Positions 1 to 5,313 of a stretch of DNA of 5,313 nucleotides are shown in pieces. Origin of the DNA: an uncultured Clostridia bacterium (GTDB taxonomy: Bacteria; Bacillota; Clostridia; Oscillospirales; Ruminococcaceae); the NCBI GenBank assembly GCA_937893735.1, contig CALBGD010000346.1:1-5313 (forward strand), in the 5' to 3' direction. Made by a program: the position numbers and the translations under genes. The notes beneath the pieces were generated by a model. It saw nothing but the letters and a program-made list of their open reading frames with translations, had not been told where the DNA came from and did not search any database. Positions within the stretch are counted from its first letter, which is position 1. Each line of letters begins with the position of its first letter.

Positions 1-789
1 GTCTCTGGAGGTCTTTTCGTCAGTCTTGAAAACCTCTCCCCAGAGTGTTACCTCATCGCCTTCGCCGAAGCCTTCTGACATCTTGGCGGGAGCTTCATTT
101 ATCCCCTTGCCGTAGAAAAGCTCTGCTTTCTGCTCCATACGCTCGGATTCAAACGGAAGCATTATCTCCTTGGGCTCTTTGAGCACGGAGGCCCCGCGCT
201 TTCCGGAATATCCGCCCTTGCCGCCCTGAAATTTCTTTTCAGAGAGCTCAGACGGTGCCGGAGTATACGCCTTGACCTGAATCGGAACAGCCTGTTCAGC
301 CTGATTTACGATTTCTTTCAGGTCGAGATTTTCTACTCCGGTGAAAACTATTCGAATATCCTTTTTGAAGAAGCCCTTGATGAGACGCTGTATTTTCTTG
401 TCAACCTCAGTCTGAAGCAGGATATCCTTTCCGCCGGATTTAAGCGATATCTCGCAGGTATCTCCGTCGTCGCTTATCTCCGCGCCGTCAAGATAGCCGT
501 TTACAGCGGCGTTCCTGTCCTTGAGTATCTTGATTATCTCCGTGATGTAATCAGGGGTATAAAGCGACTCATGATAGCTTGGGAACAGCCTTGTTGTCGT
601 GCCGTCCGCTGCCGCTGATATCTTCTTCTCTGAGGTAAGCAGCTCCTCCGCAGGGCACAGTTCATCAAGACCCAGATTTATCAGCATCTCGGACTTTGCT
701 TCTGTGTATACTATTTTAAGAATGGTTCCTCCGGCGACTGTTGCGGGGAGGTTCATTCCCTCAAACAGTTCACTGAGTTTTGCAGACAT
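1..789 (-). CDS. polC: DNA polymerase III subunit alpha, PolC type (N-terminal 263 residues; rest lies beyond the window)
   Basis: PolC is the replicative DNA polymerase with built-in 3'-5' exonuclease found in low-GC Gram-positive bacteria. Only the N-terminal part is here, from ATG at 789 running open off the left edge; the full protein is usually about 1,400-1,500 residues. The visible part fits the PolC N-terminal domains: a small alpha/beta region (about 1-175) with RLFPSYHESLYTPDYI at 67-82, then a Gly/Lys-rich linker (about 184-200, KKFQGGKGGYSGKRG), then the start of the OB fold at about 244 (GDEVTLWGEVFKTDEKTSRD). The PHP, exonuclease and polymerase domains are not in view, so catalytic residues cannot be checked. 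AAAGGAAG lies 6 bases before the ATG. The gene starts 27 bases after ispG, with no terminator or convincing promoter between, so it is probably read from the same transcript. Its position as last gene of this cluster agrees with PolC rather than DnaE. Confidence 0.92.
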   Translation of the reverse strand, partial: MSAKLSELFEGMNLPATVAGGTILKIVYTEAKSEMLINLGLDELCPAEELLTSEKKISAAADGTTTRLFPSYHESLYTPDYITEIIKILKDRNAAVNGYLDGAEISDDGDTCEISLKSGGKDILLQTEVDKKIQRLIKGFFKKDIRIVFTGVENLDLKEIVNQAEQAVPIQVKAYTPAPSELSEKKFQGGKGGYSGKRGASVLKEPKEIMLPFESERMEQKAELFYGKGINEAPAKMSEGFGEGDEVTLWGEVFKTDEKTSRD

Positions 790-795
790 TTATAA

Positions 796-804
796 CTTCC
801 TTTC
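796..804 (-). promoter_or_regulatory. Shine-Dalgarno of polC
   Basis: GAAAGGAAG lies six bases before the polC ATG at 789, inside the 27-base ispG-polC gap. It supports this start codon; it is weaker than the GGAGG sites of the upstream genes, in keeping with the modest expression expected of a replicative polymerase. Confidence 0.75.
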
Positions 805-816
805 ACTAACTGTGCG

Positions 817-1851
817 TCAAAGATTCTCTATTTCTTTTCTTAGCTCTTCCGGCAGATTTTCCTCCGGTACCTTGCGGAGTATCTTCCCCTTTTTGAACAG
901 GATTCCCTCGCCGTTTCCACCGGCTATTCCTATATCAGCCTCGCGCGCTTCGCCCGGACCGTTCACTACACAGCCCATTACTGCTACCTTTATCGGCTTG
1001 TCAATATCCGCGCAGAGCTTTTCGACCTGCTCCGCCAGCGGGATAAGCGCGATTTTGGTTCGGCCGCAGGTCGGGCAGGAAACTATCTGGACACCGCCTC
1101 CCATATCACAGGCACGGAGGATATCCTTGGCTGCATAGATTTCCTTTACCGGATCGGCGGTCAGGGATACTCGTATTGTGTCGCCTATTCCATCGCAGAG
1201 TAGCGAGCCAATGCCAACTGCTGATTTAACCAGACCCATGCGTTCGGTTCCTGCTTCTGTAACTCCCAGATGGAGCGGATAATCGACCTGCTGCGCAAGC
1301 AGGCGGTAAGCCGCTATCATCAGTTTTACGTCCGAGGATTTTATACTGATGACGATATCGTCGAAATCACAGTCGTTCAGCAGCTTCACATGACCGAGGG
1401 CGCTCTCTACCAGAGCCTCAGGAGTAGGGCTTCCGTATTTTTCAAGCAGCTTCTTTTCCAATGAACCAGAATTTACGCCTATCCTTATCGGGACATTGTG
1501 CTTCCTGCAAGCGTCGGCTACCGCCTTTACACGGTCGGTGCCGCCGATATTTCCGGGATTTATGCGCACCTTGTCAACGCCCGCTTCGATTGCCGCCAAA
1601 GCTATTCTATAATCAAAATGGATATCAGCAACAAGCGGAATGTTCACCTTTTCCTTGATTGCAGGAATCAGCCGCACATCTTCTATTGTCGGGATCGCTG
1701 CGCGGACAATTTCACAGCCCGCTTTTTCCAGAGCGCAAGCCTGTGCTACGCTCTCCTCCACTTTCTCTGCCGGAACATTCAGCATTGACTGAATGTAGAC
1801 TCTGCCGTCGCCAAGCGTTAAATTGCCGACTTTTACTTTTTTATTACTCAC
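817..1851 (-). CDS. ispG: (E)-4-hydroxy-3-methylbut-2-enyl-diphosphate synthase (IspG/GcpE)
   Basis: IspG is the penultimate enzyme of the MEP pathway. It reductively converts 2-C-methyl-D-erythritol 2,4-cyclodiphosphate (MEcPP) to HMBPP using a [4Fe-4S] cluster, in the cytoplasm. The 344 residues match the short bacterial two-domain form. The N-terminal TIM barrel carries QSM at 21-23, VADIHFDYRIAL at 74-85 and KVRINPGNIG at 94-103. The C-terminal cluster domain carries SCPTCGR (Cys259, Cys262) and MGCVVNGPGEA (Cys294, Glu301), the three Cys and one Glu cluster ligands known for the family. The usual QSMTNT stretch reads QSMLNV here, which looks like a clade variant and not damage. The start is GTG at 1851, overlapping the rseP stop by four bases (GTGA), with GGAGG six bases upstream; no in-frame ATG lies nearby. 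Translation is therefore probably coupled to rseP. All key residues are intact, so the enzyme should be functional. Confidence 0.97.
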   Translation of the reverse strand: MSNKKVKVGNLTLGDGRVYIQSMLNVPAEKVEESVAQACALEKAGCEIVRAAIPTIEDVRLIPAIKEKVNIPLVADIHFDYRIALAAIEAGVDKVRINPGNIGGTDRVKAVADACRKHNVPIRIGVNSGSLEKKLLEKYGSPTPEALVESALGHVKLLNDCDFDDIVISIKSSDVKLMIAAYRLLAQQVDYPLHLGVTEAGTERMGLVKSAVGIGSLLCDGIGDTIRVSLTADPVKEIYAAKDILRACDMGGGVQIVSCPTCGRTKIALIPLAEQVEKLCADIDKPIKVAVMGCVVNGPGEAREADIGIAGGNGEGILFKKGKILRKVPEENLPEELRKEIENL

Positions 1852-2897
1852 TGAAAACCTCCGCTGATAAGCTTTGAAATGTCTCCGAACGTTACCACAA
1901 GCATGAGTACCATAAGAAGACCGAAACCAACAAGATGAACAATTCCCTCTACCTCGGGCTTAAGCGGCTTGCGGCGTATTGCCTCTATTACAAGAAACAG
2001 GAATCGACAGCCGTCCAGTGCGGGAATGGGGAGCAGGTTGAAAACTCCTACATTTACCGTGATGAATGCAAACAGATACATAAACGAGGAAAATCCATAG
2101 CTGACGCTTTTGGACACGACCGTAACAGTTCCCACGGGACCTGAAAGATCTTTCAGGCCATACTTTCCTTTGAACAGATCAGCAAGTGTAAAAAGTATCA
2201 TTCGGCTTATTGAAGCAGTTTCTCTGCCACTGTATTCCAGTACTGTCAGGAAATTTCGCTCCAGAGGCTGAACATAGAAACCATATATGACATCGCTGGT
2301 TCCGTCATCATTATGCTGCACCATGAACTCAACATCATGAAGTTCCAGAGTCTGACCGTTTCTCTTCACCTTAAAATCAAGCAGAAGATTACCGTCTGCA
2401 TCAGTGCGTCCATTGTTATTCTGGAGCTTGTACTGAATGTCGTACGTCGTCCATACAGTCGTATTTTCAATGGAAACTATCTGGTCCCCGACCGCAAGCT
2501 GGCTGCTGCAATAGGAACCCTCCGGGAAAGCGCTGACCGTCGTTGTACCGACCGCCGATACAGAGCATATATAAATAAGCGCTGCAATGAATCCAAGAAT
2601 CAGATTCATTACGGGTCCCGCAAGAATAACGATCATTCTCTGCCAGACCGCCTTACGGTTGAATGCGCGGGGATTATCGCTGCTGTCGCTCTCGCCTTCC
2701 ATAGAAACAGAACCACCTATCGGCAGAAGTCTAATAACATATTCCGTTTCGCCCTTTTTCTTGCGCAGGATAACGGGTCCCATGCCCAGAGCAAATTCAT
2801 TTACCTGAATCCCGCACAATTTGGCGGCGGTAAAATGCCCAAGTTCGTGAATTATAATTATGACACAGAATGCAAGTATTGCTATTACGATCTGCAT
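1848..2897 (-). CDS. rseP: RIP metalloprotease RseP/RasP (site-2 protease)
   Basis: This is a zinc intramembrane protease of the site-2 family. In B. subtilis the homologue RasP cleaves the anti-sigma factor RsiW and leftover signal peptides in the cytoplasmic membrane; the substrates here are unknown. The 349-residue protein has the HELGH zinc motif in the first membrane segment (His17, Glu18, His21), an AGPVMN segment in the second (93-98), a PDZ domain (about 115-185; GDQIVSIENTTVW at 137-149), and the third zinc ligand in NLLPIPALDG (287-296, Asp295). About four membrane segments are visible (roughly 2-24, 88-111, 270-296, 317-337). The residue after LDG is Cys297 where many homologues have Gly. 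The reading frame stays open upstream into dxr, but ATG at 2897 is chosen because it places the HELGH motif near the N-terminus as in the family, follows the dxr stop by 13 bases, and has GGAGG just before it. Confidence 0.96.
   Translation of the reverse strand: MQIVIAILAFCVIIIIHELGHFTAAKLCGIQVNEFALGMGPVILRKKKGETEYVIRLLPIGGSVSMEGESDSSDNPRAFNRKAVWQRMIVILAGPVMNLILGFIAALIYICSVSAVGTTTVSAFPEGSYCSSQLAVGDQIVSIENTTVWTTYDIQYKLQNNNGRTDADGNLLLDFKVKRNGQTLELHDVEFMVQHNDDGTSDVIYGFYVQPLERNFLTVLEYSGRETASISRMILFTLADLFKGKYGLKDLSGPVGTVTVVSKSVSYGFSSFMYLFAFITVNVGVFNLLPIPALDGCRFLFLVIEAIRRKPLKPEVEGIVHLVGFGLLMVLMLVVTFGDISKLISGGFQ
1858..1862 (-). promoter_or_regulatory. Shine-Dalgarno of ispG inside the end of rseP
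   Basis: GGAGG lies within the last codons of rseP (encoding its terminal Gly-Gly) and is six bases before the ispG GTG start. Together with the GTGA stop/start overlap this supports both direct initiation and translational coupling, and it fixes the GTG at 1851 as the start. Confidence 0.85.
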
Positions 2898-2901
2898 AAG
2901 A

Positions 2902-2906
2902 CCTCC
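2902..2906 (-). promoter_or_regulatory. Shine-Dalgarno of rseP
   Basis: GGAGG sits in the 13-base gap after the dxr stop, four bases from the ATG at 2897. The spacing is slightly short, but the site confirms this ATG over the longer reading frame that would begin inside dxr. Confidence 0.8.
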
Positions 2907-2910
2907 AAAA

Positions 2911-4056
2911 TCAAATCCTGCCGTACTTCGCCGCGACGTACTCCTCGGCAGCTTTCTGGGTGTCAAGGATATCGTTAAGTGGAGGCTCTGCAATGTGCTT
3001 TACAGAGTCGAGCACTCCGCCGACAGCCTCGCCGATATCCAGAAATCCTATTTTTCTGTTAAGGAAAAGAGCAACTGCGGCTTCATTAGCCGAGTTAACC
3101 GCGCACGGAGCATTGCCCTCCATGGATATCGCTCTTTTTGCCGCCGCAAGGCAGGAAAATGTTTCCTCGTCTGCCCTGCCGAAAGTAAGCTGCCCCACAT
3201 CAAATAGAGAGAGCTTCTTAGCAGGACTTGGCAGTCTTTGAGGATAAGTCAGAGCGAGCTGTATCGGGATACGCATATCGGCAGTTCCGAGCTGGGCAAT
3301 GACTGCTCCGTCCTCGAATTCAACAGCCGAATGAATAATGCTCTGGCGGTGAACAACGATCTCTACCTGTTCCGGTTTGACATCGAACAGGCGTACTGCC
3401 TCAATGAGCTCCAGTCCCTTATTCATCAGCGTCGCACTGTCAATAGTTATCTTAGCGCCCATACTCCAGTTCGGGTGCTTTAACGCCTGCTCCACTGTTA
3501 CGTCACGGAGCTCATCGCGGGTTTTCCCATAGAAAGGTCCGCCGGAGGCCGTCAGCAATATCTTTGACGGCAGATTGTCGCCTGCTCCCATCAGACACTG
3601 GAAAATCGCGGAATGCTCGCTGTCTATCGGCAGGAGCTTGACTCCGTGCTCCTTTACACAATCGGTCACAAGCCTGCCGCCTGCCACCAGAGTTTCCTTG
3701 TTTGCAAGCGCAATGTCGTTGCCAGCTTTTGCCGCCTCAAGAGTAGGCTGAAGTCCGACCATTCCGACCACAGAGTTTACAACAGCATGGCAATTCAATC
3801 GAGATAACTCGCAAAGCCCCTCCATTCCGCATAATACTTTAATATCCGTATCTGCAAGGCGTTGTTTTATATCAGGATATGCGTCACCGCTGTAAACACA
3901 TACATATTCCGGGTGGAATTCTCTGGCCTGCTGTTCCAGCAGTGAAGTGTTCCGGTTGGCGGACAACGCCCGTACTCCAATATTATGCTGGCGGCAGACA
4001 TCTAATGTCTGGGTTCCGATAGAACCGGTCGAGCCGAGTAATACTATTTTTTTCAT
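2911..4056 (-). CDS. dxr: 1-deoxy-D-xylulose-5-phosphate reductoisomerase (DXR/IspC)
   Basis: DXR carries out the first committed step of the MEP pathway, the NADPH- and metal-dependent rearrangement and reduction of DXP to MEP; it is the target of fosmidomycin. From the ATG the protein has 381 residues, normal for the family. Visible motifs are the NADPH-binding GSTGSIG (8-14), ANKE (118-121), LPIDSEHSAIFQ (142-153, with metal ligands Asp145 and Glu147), TASGGPF (169-175), the flexible active-site loop HPNWSMG (194-200), and KITIDSATLMNKGLE (202-216, with Asn212, Lys213 and the third metal ligand Glu216). The C-terminal helical domain contains NSANEAAVALFL (321-332). The start is uncertain: ATG at 4056 begins the typical MKKIVLLGSTGSIG, but the only good Shine-Dalgarno (GAGGAG, 4073-4078) is 16 bases from it, and better spaced (10 bases) from an in-frame TTG at 4062, which would add two residues. 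The reading frame open upstream to 4110 adds non-conserved sequence and is rejected. Confidence 0.96.
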   Translation of the reverse strand: MKKIVLLGSTGSIGTQTLDVCRQHNIGVRALSANRNTSLLEQQAREFHPEYVCVYSGDAYPDIKQRLADTDIKVLCGMEGLCELSRLNCHAVVNSVVGMVGLQPTLEAAKAGNDIALANKETLVAGGRLVTDCVKEHGVKLLPIDSEHSAIFQCLMGAGDNLPSKILLTASGGPFYGKTRDELRDVTVEQALKHPNWSMGAKITIDSATLMNKGLELIEAVRLFDVKPEQVEIVVHRQSIIHSAVEFEDGAVIAQLGTADMRIPIQLALTYPQRLPSPAKKLSLFDVGQLTFGRADEETFSCLAAAKRAISMEGNAPCAVNSANEAAVALFLNRKIGFLDIGEAVGGVLDSVKHIAEPPLNDILDTQKAAEEYVAAKYGRI

Positions 4057-4072
4057 GTTCAAGCTGTATATT

Positions 4073-4078
4073 CTCCTC
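4073..4078 (-). promoter_or_regulatory. Shine-Dalgarno of dxr, with spacing that favours a TTG start
   Basis: GAGGAG is the only good ribosome binding site in the cdsA-dxr gap. It sits 10 bases before an in-frame TTG (4062-4060) and 16 bases before the ATG (4056-4054). Sixteen bases is beyond the usual 5-10, so initiation at TTG (protein starting MNMKKIVLLG) is a real alternative to the family-typical MKKIVLLG start. Confidence 0.6.
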
Positions 4079-4101
4079 GAAAGCTTCCCTGAACAAAACC
4101 A

Positions 4102-4124
4102 CCCATTCACGGCGTGTGAATGGG
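4102..4124 (-). terminator. Perfect 9-bp hairpin in the cdsA-dxr gap: possible weak terminator, attenuator or RNA processing element
   Basis: The arms CCCATTCAC (4102-4110) and GTGAATGGG (4116-4124) are exact reverse complements around a 5-base loop. Read in the direction of transcription the stem is followed by TGGTTTTGTTC, a short and interrupted U-rich stretch. The structure starts 13 bases after the cdsA stop. This looks like a modest intrinsic terminator or attenuator, which would lower dxr and downstream expression relative to uppS-cdsA. The U tract is too poor for a confident terminator call, and a role in mRNA stability or processing is equally possible. On the plus strand no T tract follows, so the minus orientation is preferred. 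Confidence 0.45.
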
Positions 4125-4137
4125 CAGTCAGATCAAA

Positions 4138-4974
4138 TCAGGCGTAGATAAGTCCGCCCAGATAGCTGAGCAGGACATACAGGAACGGCGCAGTCAATAT
4201 AACGCTGTCAAATCGGTCAAGTACACCGCCGTGTCCGGGCATGATGTTTCCGAAATCCTTCACATTATACTCGCGCTTGATGACTGAGGCCGAAAGATCT
4301 CCGACCACGCCGACAAGCGAAGCAAGCATAGAGAACGGAACTAAAACAGCGTAGCTTAACTGGTGCTCCGTAAGAATAAAAGTGTTGTAGATAAACACAG
4401 TGATCGCGGTAACAATGCCAACAGTCACCACTCCGCCCACGAGACCTTCAACGGTTTTCTTAGGGCTTATCAGCGGGCAAAGCTTGTGTTTTCCGAAAAA
4501 AGTTCCCACAAAGTAAGCACCGGAATCGCCGAACCATGCACAGAATAGAACAAATAGAATCGTGAATATTCCGAGAGGTTTTCCGCACTCGGAGTATCTC
4601 AGCAGGACCATCGAGCTAAGGGCAACAGGAAGAAGTCCTCCTGCAGCTCCGCACGCAAGTACCTGTTCAAATCTGACAGTTTTGTGCATTTTCAGCATGA
4701 TCAGCGCCATCACAAGGACATAGGTGAGCGCGGCAGGGACAGCAAGGAATTTCAGCGGCTGAATAATAATTATTATAGGGAAAACCGCTCCGAAAACAAT
4801 CGACACCCATCGCAGGAGAGGGAATTTATCGCACTTGATAGCACGGGTCAGCTCCCATACAGCCACGGCTGACAGGAACGCGATACCGGCGGCATATACG
4901 AATACGTTATCCAAAAACAGAATAGTAACTCCGATAACGATTCCGACGCCAGCGGAAATAAGCCTAACGCCCAT
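4138..4974 (-). CDS. cdsA: Phosphatidate cytidylyltransferase (CDP-diglyceride synthase)
   Basis: CdsA is an integral membrane enzyme that makes CDP-diacylglycerol from phosphatidic acid and CTP, the branch point for phosphatidylglycerol, cardiolipin and other phospholipids. The 278-residue length is typical. The chain is very hydrophobic, with about eight or nine likely membrane segments. The family signature is present near the C-terminus: SVIKREYNVKD (230-240) followed by GNIMPGHGGVLDRFD (242-256), containing the Asp253/Asp256 region that in related structures binds the metal pair. The conserved WFGDSGAYFVG (147-157) and SPKKTVEG (170-177) segments are also intact. ATG at 4974 lies 21 bases after the uppS stop and is preceded by a doubled purine-rich Shine-Dalgarno (AGGAGAGGA, 4981-4989). 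An isoleucine run (67-71) explains the AT-rich palindrome in the DNA at 4763-4776. UppS next to CdsA is one of the most conserved pairs in bacteria. Confidence 0.96.
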   Translation of the reverse strand: MGVRLISAGVGIVIGVTILFLDNVFVYAAGIAFLSAVAVWELTRAIKCDKFPLLRWVSIVFGAVFPIIIIIQPLKFLAVPAALTYVLVMALIMLKMHKTVRFEQVLACGAAGGLLPVALSSMVLLRYSECGKPLGIFTILFVLFCAWFGDSGAYFVGTFFGKHKLCPLISPKKTVEGLVGGVVTVGIVTAITVFIYNTFILTEHQLSYAVLVPFSMLASLVGVVGDLSASVIKREYNVKDFGNIMPGHGGVLDRFDSVILTAPFLYVLLSYLGGLIYA

Positions 4975-4980
4975 AAAATA

Positions 4981-4990
4981 TCCTCTCCTC
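4981..4990 (-). promoter_or_regulatory. Doubled Shine-Dalgarno of cdsA
   Basis: The purine tract GAGGAGAGGA contains two overlapping anti-SD matches, AGGAG ten bases and GAGG seven bases before the cdsA ATG at 4974. It fills most of the 21-base uppS-cdsA gap and suggests efficient initiation. Confidence 0.75.
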
Positions 4991-4995
4991 TGAAA

Positions 4996-5313
4996 TTACA
5001 CTCCGCCGAAGCGCCGATCACGATCGTTGTATATCTGAATCGCGTATTCCAGATGTTTTTTTGTGAAATCAGGCCAGAGCACGTCCATAAAGACGAACTC
5101 CGCATAAGCCGCCTGCCAGATAAGGAAATTAGACAGGCGCTGTTCGCCGCTGGGCCTGATTATCATATCAAGCGGCGGCATTGTAGCAGTATAGAGCAGT
5201 TCACTGATGGACTGCTCGGTGATCTGCTCGGGTATAATCTCTCCGGAAACAGCTTTTTGCGCCAGAATTCTGGCGGCGTGCGTTATTTCATCGCGACCGC
5301 CGTAATTCAGCGC
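4996..5313 (-). CDS. uppS: Isoprenyl transferase, probable undecaprenyl diphosphate synthase (C-terminal 105 residues; start lies beyond the window)
   Basis: UppS is a cis-prenyltransferase that adds IPP units to farnesyl diphosphate, giving the C55 carrier lipid precursor for peptidoglycan and wall polymers. The frame enters from the right edge and ends at TAA (4998-4996). The visible part begins with ALNYGGRDEI, a hallmark of the family, and continues with DMIIRPSGEQRLSNFLIWQ and AYAEFVFMDVLWPDF. Numbering from the first residue in the window, Arg53, Arg59 and Ser61 have the spacing of the E. coli IPP-binding residues Arg194, Arg200 and Ser202, and Glu72 corresponds to Glu213. The residue after Arg53 is Pro where Thr is usual (RPSGE instead of RTSGE or RTGGE). 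The N-terminal half with the catalytic Asp and FPP site is outside the window, so chain length and completeness cannot be judged. It lies 21 bases upstream of cdsA and is surely co-transcribed with it. Confidence 0.95.
   Translation of the reverse strand, partial: ALNYGGRDEITHAARILAQKAVSGEIIPEQITEQSISELLYTATMPPLDMIIRPSGEQRLSNFLIWQAAYAEFVFMDVLWPDFTKKHLEYAIQIYNDRDRRFGGV

Noticed and set aside
787..820. Promoter-like TTGACG and TATAAA upstream of polC on the minus strand
   Set aside because: The spacer is about 20 bases, the TTGA includes the ispG stop codon, and the TATAAA overlaps the polC ATG and would leave no room for the visible ribosome site.
599..1138. Plus-strand open frame of 179 codons
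   Set aside because: It is antisense to the start of polC and to the conserved 3' part of ispG; its Ser/Pro-rich translation has no recognisable domain.
2313..2978. Plus-strand open frame of 221 codons
   Set aside because: It is antisense to rseP and the dxr end; the product is a low-complexity basic sequence with no domain, and the opposite strand encodes an intact HELGH protease.
4047..4053. Run of seven A at codons 2-4 of dxr (minus strand), a possible slippage site
   Set aside because: It encodes the family-typical MKK-I start, and dxr is an essential gene in MEP-dependent bacteria, so phase variation is unlikely; no other hint supports it.
4063..4101. Possible promoter between the hairpin and dxr (TTGTTC and TATACA on the minus strand)
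   Set aside because: The spacing is about 20 bases, both hexamers are poor matches, and the region is taken up by the ribosome binding site.
4763..4776. 14-bp AT-rich perfect palindrome inside cdsA
   Set aside because: It is explained by consecutive Ile codons (ATA ATA ATT ATT ATT) in a membrane segment; a similar AT run in rseP before HELGH has the same cause.
4848..5105. Minus-strand open frame of 85 codons across the uppS-cdsA junction
   Set aside because: It is a different frame from both flanking genes, which are well conserved there; the product shows no domain.

Overview
The window is a stretch of conserved core genome from a Gram-positive anaerobe of the Clostridia, probably of the Ruminococcus/Oscillospiraceae type. 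This rests on the gene order, on the presence of a PolC-type polymerase (a Firmicutes trait), on strong GGAGG-type ribosome binding sites, and on the MEP (non-mevalonate) isoprenoid pathway. The genus is an inference from protein flavour and was not tested by any search.

All genes lie on the minus strand, so the transcriptional order runs right to left: uppS (C-terminal part, 4996-5313), cdsA (4138-4974), dxr (2911-4056), rseP (1848-2897), ispG (817-1851), polC (N-terminal 263 codons, 1-789). The junctions are tight: 21 bases, 81 bases, 13 bases, a 4-base overlap, and 27 bases. No gene is supported on the plus strand; the long plus-strand reading frames there are antisense shadows. No stretch over 300 bases lacks a gene, and no tRNA, rRNA, CRISPR array, insertion sequence or phage gene was seen.

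Functionally this is a cell-envelope cluster ending in a replication gene. dxr and ispG are two steps of the MEP route that makes IPP and DMAPP. UppS condenses IPP into undecaprenyl diphosphate, the carrier lipid for peptidoglycan. CdsA makes CDP-diacylglycerol for phospholipids. RseP (RasP-type) is the intramembrane site-2 protease that acts in membrane stress signalling and signal peptide clearance. The order matches the Bacillus subtilis uppS-cdsA-dxr-rasP-proS-polC cluster, except that ispG occupies the position of proS.

The only non-coding structure of note is in the cdsA-dxr gap, the widest in the cluster. It holds a perfect 9-bp inverted repeat (4102-4124) followed, in the direction of transcription, by a short imperfect U-rich stretch. 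It may be a weak terminator, an attenuator or an mRNA processing/stability element. The dxr start just after it is ambiguous between TTG and ATG. I found no sign of a previously undescribed system; this is an ordinary housekeeping region.
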